Of a stretch of DNA of 64,000 bases, positions 34,948 through 41,030 are shown piece by piece. The notes below the pieces were generated by a model. It did not search any database. It was not told the DNA's origin and was given only the letters and a program-made list of their open reading frames with translations. The translations under genes were made by a program, and so were the position numbers. The stretch spans positions 1 to 64,000 of the forward strand of contig NZ_JADWPD010000037.1 of NCBI RefSeq assembly GCF_017308975.1, given 5' to 3'. The stretch comes from Amycolatopsis sp. MtRt-6. Its GTDB lineage: Bacteria > Actinomycetota > Actinomycetes > Mycobacteriales > Pseudonocardiaceae. Each line of letters starts with the position of its first letter. Positions within the stretch are counted from its first letter, which is position 1.

Positions 34948-36225
34948 ATGACCAAGTTACCGCCGCTGGAGACGTCGCCTCCTGAGTCCCCGACACCGCC
35001 CGAAGCCGCTCCCTCGCTGGGGCGGCTGGTCGGCGTCGACCTGGCCCGCGCGCTGGCCGTGTTCGGGATGTTCGTCATCCACATCGGACCGTCGGCGTCG
35101 GCCGTGGACGGCATCGGCGCCTGGGTGCGAGGCCTGGCGGAAGGCCGTTCGTCGGCCCTGTTCGCCACCCTCGCCGGTTTCTCGCTGATGCTGATCGCCG
35201 GCCGCCTGGAGCCGAAGACCGGCGTGGCCGGCCGCCAGGCGAGAGCCCGGATCGTGATCCGGGCCGTGGTCCTGCTGGCGCTGGGCACGGTCATGGCGAT
35301 GGCCTTCGGGGGTGTGGTGATCCTCGCCTTCTACGGCCTCTACTTCCTGCTGGCGCTGCCGCTGGTGCGGCTGCCGGCCAGGACCCTTGCCATCATCGCG
35401 GCGACGCTCGCGGTCGTCATGCCGCCGCTGGCGTTCGGCGTGCGGTCGCTGCTGACCGAGCCGGTCACGGCGGCCCTCAAGGCGTATGACCCGCTCGACC
35501 GGATCGGCGGCGTGGGGGTGCTGGATCTGCTGGTCACCGGCTTCTACCCGGCGATGACGTGGATGGCGTTCGTGATCGCCGGGATGGCGCTGGGCCGGTT
35601 GGACCTGACCGCCCGCACCGTGCAACGGCGGCTGGCCGTGCTCGGCCCCGCCCTCACCGTGTTCGCCTACGGCACGTCCTGGCTGCTGGGCCGGCTGTTC
35701 GACGGCGTCCGGGTGGCCGCGGAGATGCAGTCGGCCTCGGCGCACGGCTCGGGGTCGGGACCGAAGTCGTTCGGCCCCGGTGCTGACATGGCGCTGTCGG
35801 GACCGAAGTCGTTCGGCTCCGGTGCCGACATGGCATCGGCCGACGCCGCCGGATCGGCTTGGTCGCTGCTGACGGCCGGACCGCACAGCGGAATGACGTT
35901 CGACATCGTCGGCAGCGTCGGCGTCGCGATCACCGTGATCGTGGGCGCGACGGTGGCCATCGACCGCCTGGGGTGGCTGCGCCGTCTCGCCGCACCGATC
36001 ATCGCCGTCGGCACCATGTCCCTGACGGCTTACGTCGGCCACTTCGTGGTGTCGCCCATGGTGTCCGTGTCCACCGGGACCGAGTCCCAGGATTCCTGGG
36101 TGCCCGTGCTCCTGTTCATCCTCGGCACCATCGTGTTCGCCGGGATCTGGTCTCGGTTCTTCCGCCGTGGACCGCTGGAGTACCTGCTCAACATCGCCAC
36201 CAAGCCGGCGAAGCACCTCCGATGA
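34948..36225 (+). CDS. HGSNAT/DUF418-type membrane acyltransferase
   Basis: A 425-residue membrane protein with about ten hydrophobic segments. The N-terminal signature RLVGVDLARALAVFGMFVIH and the C-terminal MSLTAYVGHFV and RFFRRGPLEYLL are shared with heparan-alpha-glucosaminide N-acetyltransferase-domain and DUF418 proteins, which move acyl groups across the membrane onto sugars or lipids. It contains a 14-residue tandem duplication between two TM segments (35755-35838). The gene at 36623-37849 on the other strand is a diverged paralogue with the same ends. Proximity to the aminoacyl-lipid synthase suggests an envelope-modification role (inference). A strong hairpin follows the stop. Confidence 0.85.
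   Translation: MTKLPPLETSPPESPTPPEAAPSLGRLVGVDLARALAVFGMFVIHIGPSASAVDGIGAWVRGLAEGRSSALFATLAGFSLMLIAGRLEPKTGVAGRQARARIVIRAVVLLALGTVMAMAFGGVVILAFYGLYFLLALPLVRLPARTLAIIAATLAVVMPPLAFGVRSLLTEPVTAALKAYDPLDRIGGVGVLDLLVTGFYPAMTWMAFVIAGMALGRLDLTARTVQRRLAVLGPALTVFAYGTSWLLGRLFDGVRVAAEMQSASAHGSGSGPKSFGPGADMALSGPKSFGSGADMASADAAGSAWSLLTAGPHSGMTFDIVGSVGVAITVIVGATVAIDRLGWLRRLAAPIIAVGTMSLTAYVGHFVVSPMVSVSTGTESQDSWVPVLLFILGTIVFAGIWSRFFRRGPLEYLLNIATKPAKHLR
35755..35838 (+). repeat. 42-bp tandem repeat (two copies) inside the acyltransferase gene
   Basis: Two 42-bp units, differing at a few positions, encode SGPKSFGPGADMAL and SGPKSFGSGADMAS. The repeat is in frame and falls in an extracytoplasmic or cytoplasmic loop. 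The paralogue at 36623-37849 has unrelated sequence here, so the duplication appears recent and the loop tolerant. Confidence 0.9.
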
Positions 36226-36230
36226 GATCC

Positions 36231-36264
36231 GGCCGGGGCGGCCTTCCTCCGGGCCGCCCCGGCC
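36231..36264 (+). terminator. terminator hairpin of the first HGSNAT-type gene
   Basis: A perfect 13-bp stem, GGCCGGGGCGGCC (36231-36243) with GGCCGCCCCGGCC (36252-36264), and an 8-base loop lie five bases after the stop. The 3' arm abuts the first recognisable bases of the ABC exporter remnant. Confidence 0.8.
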
Positions 36265-36562
36265 GCAGTGGCGGACTGTCCTTTTCGGAGGGTCGCTCGT
36301 CCTGGTGGTGTCGTGCGCCCGATGTTCGTTGGCAGCGGGCCAGGATGCGCCCCAATGTGGCGTTGGTTGCGTTGGACGCACCGAACGCCACATTGGGGCG
36401 CTCGTCTCGACCGGCAAACAATTTGCGACGCGCGACACTGGGCGGTCTGGCCGTCGCGGCGGTCGCGATGCCCGCACCCACGACGAACTGATCGCCGGCA
36501 ACCCGCTGTACGCCGAGTTCGCCGCCACCCAGCTGCTGACCGGCGAAGTGGCGAGCCGGTGA
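36259..36562 (+). pseudogene. remnant of a second ABC exporter, deleted and carrying a 55-bp palindrome
   Basis: Two fragments line up with the intact exporter at 22261-24036. The first (about 36259-36304) reads RPQWRTVLFGGSLVL where the intact gene has RPQRRTVLFGGLLVL. The second (about 36478-36562) reads HDELIAGNPLYAEFAATQLL and ends TGEVASR-stop, against HDQLVASDPLYAEFAATQLL in the intact protein. Roughly 500 residues between them (permease plus most of the ATPase) are gone, replaced by about 170 bp that includes the 55-bp palindrome. The two fragments still share one reading frame. There is no start codon in a sensible place, so this is a relic rather than a working small gene. Confidence 0.8.
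36347..36401. repeat. dispersed 55-bp palindrome, copy 1
   Basis: Perfect 18-bp arms, GCGCCCCAATGTGGCGTT (36347-36364) and its complement (36384-36401), enclose a 19-base centre that is itself partly self-complementary. Copy 2 at 62579-62633 has the opposite orientation. Reverse-complemented, copy 1 differs from copy 2 at four of 55 positions: two in the centre and one pair of changes (G-C versus A-T) that keeps the stem intact. Candidate roles are a mobile REP/MITE-like element or a bidirectional terminator. Confidence 0.85.
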
Positions 36563-36573
36563 AATGCCCGCGT

Positions 36574-36629
36574 GAGGGGCACTCTCATGGCGTGACGGCC
36601 ACGAGGGTGCCCCTCCTGGCCGTCACGCC
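36574..36629. terminator. interlocking hairpins at the 3' end of the second HGSNAT-type gene
   Basis: Stem A pairs GAGGGGCAC (36574-36582) with 36607-36615 and can extend inward through CTC/GAG. Stem B pairs GGCGTGACGGCCA (36589-36601) with 36617-36629 and overlaps the stop codon of the acyltransferase on the minus strand. The two stems interlock, so they are mutually exclusive or pseudoknotted. Termination of the minus-strand gene is the simplest role. Confidence 0.6.
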
Positions 36630-37849
36630 GGCTTCCGGCCCAGGCGCAGAGCCGGTTTCGTGGCCTCGTGCAGCAGGTACTCCAGCGGGCCGCGCCGGAA
36701 GAACCGGGACCAGACCAGCGCGAAGACGATCGCGCCAGCGATGAATCCGAGGAGGACGGCGGGCGGCTCGCCCTGCGCTCCGCTGAGCCCGAACACCGCG
36801 ATCGCGACGACGTGACCCGTGTAGGCGGTCAGGGACATCGACCCGACCGCCGTCACCGGGCGCCAAACCCGGAGCCGGGGCAGCTTGTCCGTCAGGACCA
36901 GAGCGCAGACCAGCACCGTGATCGCCACGCCCACCGAGCCGGCGATCTCGAACGGCGTGCCGCTGTGCGGTGAGGACACGAGCAACCACGCGGGCGTGTC
37001 GGTGTTCACCGCACCCGACGCCACCCAGCGGTCCCCGTCCTGGTATCCGAGTTCGAGCACCCCGCCGGGGCCGGGCAGCTTGCCGCTTCCCGGCACCGCG
37101 TCGTTCCCGACCAGGTCCGTCACCCCGAAGAGGCGGATCGCCAGCCAGGAGCCACCGTAGCCGGCGAGGACGAGCGCCGGTCCCAGGACGGCCAGCCGGA
37201 CCCTGGTGACTGCGGCGGCGAGGTCGAGCCGGCCGAGAGCCAGGCCCGCGAACACGAACGGCAGCCAGGTGGCGACCGGGTAGCTACCCGTGAACAGCAG
37301 CCGGACGACGCCCTCCCCGCCGATCGCCTCGACGGGGTCGTGGGTGGTGATCGCCTGGCCCCAGCCGCTGCTGTCCAGGAACCGGCGCACCACAAAGGAC
37401 AGCAGCGGTCCCGCGATCGCGGTACCCGCGGCGATCAAGGCCAGCGCCGGGGCCCGCAGCCGGGTGAACGGCAGTGTCAGCAGGAAATACACGCCGTAGT
37501 AGGCGAGGATCACCACAACCGTGGTGCCCGTCATCGTCAACGCCGTCCCGCACAACAGCAGGATGACGCCCCGGATCGCGATCCGGCCCGCGGCCTGCCG
37601 CCACGGCACCCCGGTCAGCGGCTCCTGCCTGCCCGACATGATCGCCAGCGACAGGCCGGCCAGGGTCGCGAACAACACCGACGAACGGCCTTGAACGAAC
37701 TCCATCAGCACGCCGGTGACCCCGCCGATGCTCGGATCCGGGCCGACGTGCGCGCCGAACATGCCGAACACGGCCAGGCCGCGCGCCAGGTCGATGCCCG
37801 CGAGGCGCGCGATGCCAGGCTTCGTTGTTGTACTTTCAGTAGTCGTCAT
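36623..37849 (-). CDS. HGSNAT/DUF418-type membrane acyltransferase, paralogue
   Basis: A 408-residue membrane protein with about ten hydrophobic segments, homologous to the product of 34948-36225 along its whole length. Shared landmarks are RLAGIDLARGLAVFGMFGAH, then QGRSSVLFATLAGLSLAIMS, MSLTAYTGHVV and RFFRRGPLEYLL. I start it at the ATG at 37849 (MTTTESTTTKPG). It faces the first copy across the exporter remnant, so the pair probably arose by an inverted duplication or separate acquisition rather than a simple tandem. The acyl acceptor is unknown. Confidence 0.85.
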   Translation of the reverse strand: MTTTESTTTKPGIARLAGIDLARGLAVFGMFGAHVGPDPSIGGVTGVLMEFVQGRSSVLFATLAGLSLAIMSGRQEPLTGVPWRQAAGRIAIRGVILLLCGTALTMTGTTVVVILAYYGVYFLLTLPFTRLRAPALALIAAGTAIAGPLLSFVVRRFLDSSGWGQAITTHDPVEAIGGEGVVRLLFTGSYPVATWLPFVFAGLALGRLDLAAAVTRVRLAVLGPALVLAGYGGSWLAIRLFGVTDLVGNDAVPGSGKLPGPGGVLELGYQDGDRWVASGAVNTDTPAWLLVSSPHSGTPFEIAGSVGVAITVLVCALVLTDKLPRLRVWRPVTAVGSMSLTAYTGHVVAIAVFGLSGAQGEPPAVLLGFIAGAIVFALVWSRFFRRGPLEYLLHEATKPALRLGRKPA

Positions 37850-38153
37850 GCTCCGCAGCGTGGCGGGCCGTGGTCGGATCGCACATCCGCCGGTGAGCGG
37901 GAAACCGCCCGCCGCCCGGCTGGAACTCGTCGTCCGCACGGCTTCTCGAAGGGCCCGGCGGCGAACGGCCGCACGAGCACGACCGCCAACGCGGTCCCGC
38001 ACCCGCGGGCGACCTACCGCCGGCGCAGCAGGATCGTGCCCACCACGCAGGCGAGCGTCAGGCGGCGAGCGTCAGCCGGAGCCACGGCGACTCCGGCGGA
38101 CCCGCCGCCCCGGCCGCCGCGTCCGGACCGGGACGGTCATCGCGGCGCCCGGC
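37850..38153. other. 304-bp gap with no convincing gene; possible decayed coding sequence on the minus strand
   Basis: No frame with a plausible start and ribosome site is present. On the minus strand, WLRLTLA and CVVGTILLRRR-stop look like the end of a membrane protein, but a direct repeat of GGCGAGCGTCAG (38050-38076 region, copies two bases apart) puts them out of frame. This may be a frameshifted gene tail or chance. A promoter for the acyltransferase at 37849 should lie near its left end. Confidence 0.35.
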
Positions 38154-38750
38154 TCACCACTGCTCGCCGTCGTCCCAGCCGCCTTGGCCCCCGTCGCCGT
38201 GGCCGCCGCCGTGGTGCTCGCCCGCCGAGGCCTCGTGGCCGCCGAACGCCCCGCTCAGGCCCTGGAACAGCAACGCGCCACCGGCGACACCCGCGGCCGC
38301 GGCCGCCGCCGTCTTCAGGAGACCGCCCCCGGACCCGCCCTGCGGCGCGGCCCCCGGGGCCACCTGGTCCCGGTTCTGGCCGAACATGCGAGACATGAAC
38401 CCACCACCCTCCTGCTGCGCGGGCTGGGGTGCGCCGGCCGGCGCCGCCCCGAAGGCCGGCGCCGGGGCAGCTCCGAAGGCCGGCGCCGGGGCAGCTCCGA
38501 AGGCCGGTGCCGGGGCAGCTCCGAAGGCCGGTGCCGGTGGGGCGGCTTGCAGCTCCGCGATCCGGGCCTGGGCGGTGCGCAGCGCGTCTTCCTGCACCAG
38601 CACGGCCTGCACGAGCAGGTAGAGCGCATCGGGCTGGGACCCGACGTGGTGGGCGATCAACTCGGCGGCCTGCGGGTCCTTCTGCACCGGCTGGGCCTGC
38701 CGCAGCCGGTTCGCCAGCCCGAGGATCAGTTCGCGGTCCTGGTTCTCCAT
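38154..38750 (-). CDS. DUF2076 domain protein with Ala/Pro-rich octapeptide repeats
   Basis: A 198-residue protein. The N-terminus ENQDRELILGLANRLRQAQP, then QKDPQAAELIAHHVG, matches the DUF2076 family. A helical segment is followed by four AAPAPAFG-type octapeptides (38446-38541), then a short SRMFGQNRDQ-like segment. A glycine-rich stretch with KTAAAAAAGVAGGALLFQGL follows, and a His/Gly/Asp/Trp-rich tail ending in EQW. No signal peptide is visible. The family has no firm function. ATG at 38750. It is divergent from the first two-component system, with the inverted repeat at 38828-38859 in the shared upstream region. Confidence 0.85.
   Translation of the reverse strand: MENQDRELILGLANRLRQAQPVQKDPQAAELIAHHVGSQPDALYLLVQAVLVQEDALRTAQARIAELQAAPPAPAFGAAPAPAFGAAPAPAFGAAPAPAFGAAPAGAPQPAQQEGGGFMSRMFGQNRDQVAPGAAPQGGSGGGLLKTAAAAAAGVAGGALLFQGLSGAFGGHEASAGEHHGGGHGDGGQGGWDDGEQW
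38446..38541 (-). repeat. four 24-bp tandem repeats inside the DUF2076 gene
   Basis: Four consecutive 24-bp units, nearly identical, encode the octapeptide repeats (consensus APAFGAAP). They are in frame, so copy number can vary without breaking the gene. Confidence 0.9.
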
Positions 38751-38827
38751 GAGAACTCCCTTCGTCGGATCCGATCTTCGGCGCGTACCCCCGTCCGCGG
38801 ACACCGGTGACCTGGCCCGAACCGCCC

Positions 38828-38859
38828 GCCGACCGGCTGTCGATCTCCAGCCGATCGGC
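38828..38859. promoter_or_regulatory. 12+12-bp inverted repeat upstream of response regulator 1 (shared element, copy 1)
   Basis: GCCGACCGGCTG, 8 bases, CAGCCGATCGGC. The arms are complementary at 11 of 12 positions. The identical arms with a different 8-base spacer occur at 43745-43776 upstream of the paralogous regulator. Distance to the ATG is about 60 bases here and 61 there. A binding site for the response regulators themselves is likely. Confidence 0.6.
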
Positions 38860-38919
38860 CGACGCGCGCCGCCGGCCACCGGATGGCAGCCCGAGGCCCG
38901 TCGCGGCGAGACTGACCGC

Positions 38920-39573
38920 ATGGTTCGAGTGATCGTCGTGGACGACGAGGAGCTGGTGCGGTCGGGCTTTCGCCGCATCCTCCAAGCGGCCGGGGACATC
39001 GAGGTCGTGGCGACCGTCTCCGGCGGGGAGGCGGTGCGGGAGGTCGGCCTGCACGCGCCCGACGTCGTGCTCCTGGACATCCGGATGCCCGACGTCGACG
39101 GCCTGACCGTCCTGCGGCAGCTGCGCGGCCTGACCGACCCGCCGGTCGTGGCGATGCTCACCACGTTCGACTCCGACGAGTACATCGCCACCGCCCTGCG
39201 CTCCGGCGCGGCCGGGCTCATCCTCAAGGACACCGCTCCCGAGCAGCTCGCCCAGCTGGTCCGCACCCTGGCCGCCGGCGGCGTCGTCCTCTCGCCGAAG
39301 GTCACCCGGACGGTGGTGGACGGCTACCTCGACTCGGGCGCCGGGGCCGCCGTGGCCACCCAGGCCGGCCGGCTGTCCGAGCGGGAGCGAGCCGTGCTTG
39401 TCCTGATCGCCGACGGACTGTCCAATGCCGACATCGCCGGCCGGATCCGCGTCAGCGTCGGCACGGTGAAGGACCACGTGTCCGCGATCCTGACGAAGCT
39501 CGAGGTCGGCAGCCGCGTGCAGGCGGCGCTCGTCGCGCAGCGCGCCGGCCTGCTCGAGAACCGGCCGTCGTGA
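38920..39573 (+). CDS. NarL/LuxR-type response regulator 1 of the duplicated pair
   Basis: A 217-residue response regulator. The receiver domain has the acidic pair Asp8-Asp9, phosphoacceptor Asp53 in VVLLDIRMPDVDG and Lys in ILKDTAPEQ. The output domain is a LuxR-type helix-turn-helix (RLSERERAVLVLIADGLSNA, then GTVKDHVSAILTKLEVGSRV). It is about 90 per cent identical by eye to the product of 43838-44491, with the same length. Its stop overlaps the GTG start of the histidine kinase (GTGA), so the pair is one operon. ATG at 38920. Confidence 0.95.
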   Translation: MVRVIVVDDEELVRSGFRRILQAAGDIEVVATVSGGEAVREVGLHAPDVVLLDIRMPDVDGLTVLRQLRGLTDPPVVAMLTTFDSDEYIATALRSGAAGLILKDTAPEQLAQLVRTLAAGGVVLSPKVTRTVVDGYLDSGAGAAVATQAGRLSERERAVLVLIADGLSNADIAGRIRVSVGTVKDHVSAILTKLEVGSRVQAALVAQRAGLLENRPS

Positions 39574-40661
39574 ACCGGAAGCACCTCCTGCTCGCCGACG
39601 CCGGGCTGCTCGCCCTCGCCGCCGTCGACGCCGGATTCAACCAGCCCATCGGGCCGCCGGCCGCCGGCGCCGTCATGCTGGCCGTCGGCGCGCTGCTGGT
39701 CCGGCGCCGGTGGCCGGTCCCGGTCTTCCTGCTCACCTTGCCCGCGCTCGCGCTCGTGGGCTCGGTGATCGCGACGCTCATCGCCCTCTACGCCGTTGCG
39801 GTGCGATATTCGAACCGGTACCTGCTCGCCGGCTTCGGGGTGGTCGCCGTGGTCGGCTACCTCGTCCCCGGCATGGAGTACCAGTACTCGCGCAGCGATC
39901 TGCTGCTCACCATCATCTACGCGACGATGACCGCGGCCGTCCCGATCTGCTTCGGCCGGCTGGTCCACGCTCAGCGGGAACTCCCGTTGCGGCTGGAAGA
40001 CATCCGGGCCGCCCGCGAACACGAACGGCTTCTCGACGCCCAGGCCGCCCTGGCCAGGGAACGCAACCAGCTCGCCCGCGAGATGCACGACGTCGTCTCC
40101 CACCAGGTCAGCCTGATCGCCGTCCAGGCCGGCGCCATCGGGGTCTCCACCACCGACCCGGACGTGAAGGCCGCGGCCGGGAACATCCGCAAACTGTCCG
40201 TCGGCACCCTCGACGAGCTCCGGCACATGGTCAACCTCCTCCGCGCCTCCGGCAGCCGGACCACCGGGCTCACCCCGCAGCCGACACTGTCCGATCTGGA
40301 CAGCCTGATCGCCGGCAGCGGCATCGAAGCGCGGCTGACCGGCGCTGCGCCCGAGGGCATCGACACCGCCGTCCAGCGGACCATCTACCGCACCATCCAG
40401 GAATCCCTGACCAACGTCCGCAAACACGCACCGGACAGCACCGCCGCCATCGCCTTCGCGCACGATGACACCGACCTCACCGTCACCGTCACCAACACCC
40501 GCCCGACCCGCCCGACCCTCGCCCTGCCCAGCGCTCACCACGGACTCATCGGTATCCGGGAGCGCGCCGCCCTGCTCGGCGGCACCGTCAAAGCCGCACC
40601 GACCGCCGACGGCGGCTTCCGGCTCGAACTCCGCCTGCCCCTCGCGGAGCAGCGCCGCTGA
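39570..40661 (+). CDS. sensor histidine kinase 1 of the duplicated pair (HisKA_3)
   Basis: A 363-residue NarX/DesK-type kinase. Four or five hydrophobic segments lie within residues 1-130, with almost no extracellular domain, so it probably senses a membrane or intramembrane signal. The phosphoacceptor is His173 in LAREMHDVVSHQVSLIAVQA. The ATPase part has TIYRTIQESLTNVRKHAPDS (N box) and GLIGIRERAALLGGTVKAAP (G box). It starts with GTG 39570 overlapping the regulator stop. The kinase at 44488-45579 is the same length and highly similar. Signal and regulon are unknown. Confidence 0.93.
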   Translation: MNRKHLLLADAGLLALAAVDAGFNQPIGPPAAGAVMLAVGALLVRRRWPVPVFLLTLPALALVGSVIATLIALYAVAVRYSNRYLLAGFGVVAVVGYLVPGMEYQYSRSDLLLTIIYATMTAAVPICFGRLVHAQRELPLRLEDIRAAREHERLLDAQAALARERNQLAREMHDVVSHQVSLIAVQAGAIGVSTTDPDVKAAAGNIRKLSVGTLDELRHMVNLLRASGSRTTGLTPQPTLSDLDSLIAGSGIEARLTGAAPEGIDTAVQRTIYRTIQESLTNVRKHAPDSTAAIAFAHDDTDLTVTVTNTRPTRPTLALPSAHHGLIGIRERAALLGGTVKAAPTADGGFRLELRLPLAEQRR

Positions 40662-40809
40662 CATCCGGGGTGATCACGGCGTCGGTCGCCGGGCGGGCAG
40701 TCCGCTGGTCGCGAGCGGTGCGGGGCCGGTTCGATCGTCGGCCGGGTACTTCGGGGGATCACCTTCCGGGGTGCGGCGGTCGCGAGAACGCGCCTGGCAG
40801 CGCGTGGTG

Positions 40810-40926
40810 TCAGACGGTTCCGGTCCAGTAGATCGGGTTGGTCGGGTCGTAGGCGACCTTGATCGTCACTTCGGTGGGCACCTGGCGGGCGGCGGCACAG
40901 CCCGTCAGGACGAGGCCACCCGCCAC
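40810..40926 (-). pseudogene. probable remnant of a small lipoprotein gene
   Basis: On the minus strand the frame reads TAWIVAGGLVLTGCAAARQV, then PTEVTIKVAYDPTNPIYWTG and TV-stop (40810). LVLTGC is a textbook lipobox and the preceding residues are hydrophobic, but no ATG exists. The only start in frame is a GTG (40926) inside the signal peptide, which would leave eight residues before the Cys. Upstream the frame stays open to 41008 without an initiator. It is either a truncated gene whose 5' end was lost or a mini-lipoprotein. It lies in the 369-bp gap between kinase 1 and the SulP gene; I see nothing else there. Confidence 0.4.
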
Positions 40927-41030
40927 GATCCAGGCCGTGATGGTGTGTCGTTCGCGGCCCGGATTCCTCGGGCAGCCGGCGATTCCGGCCCGCCGGGCGG
41001 CTGGTGTCGATCAGCCGCCCGGCGGACCGA

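Noticed and set aside
38446..38541. Regular 24-bp repeats considered as a CRISPR-like or satellite array
   Set aside because: Units are directly adjacent without spacers, in frame, and encode an Ala/Pro-rich octapeptide linker within the DUF2076 protein.
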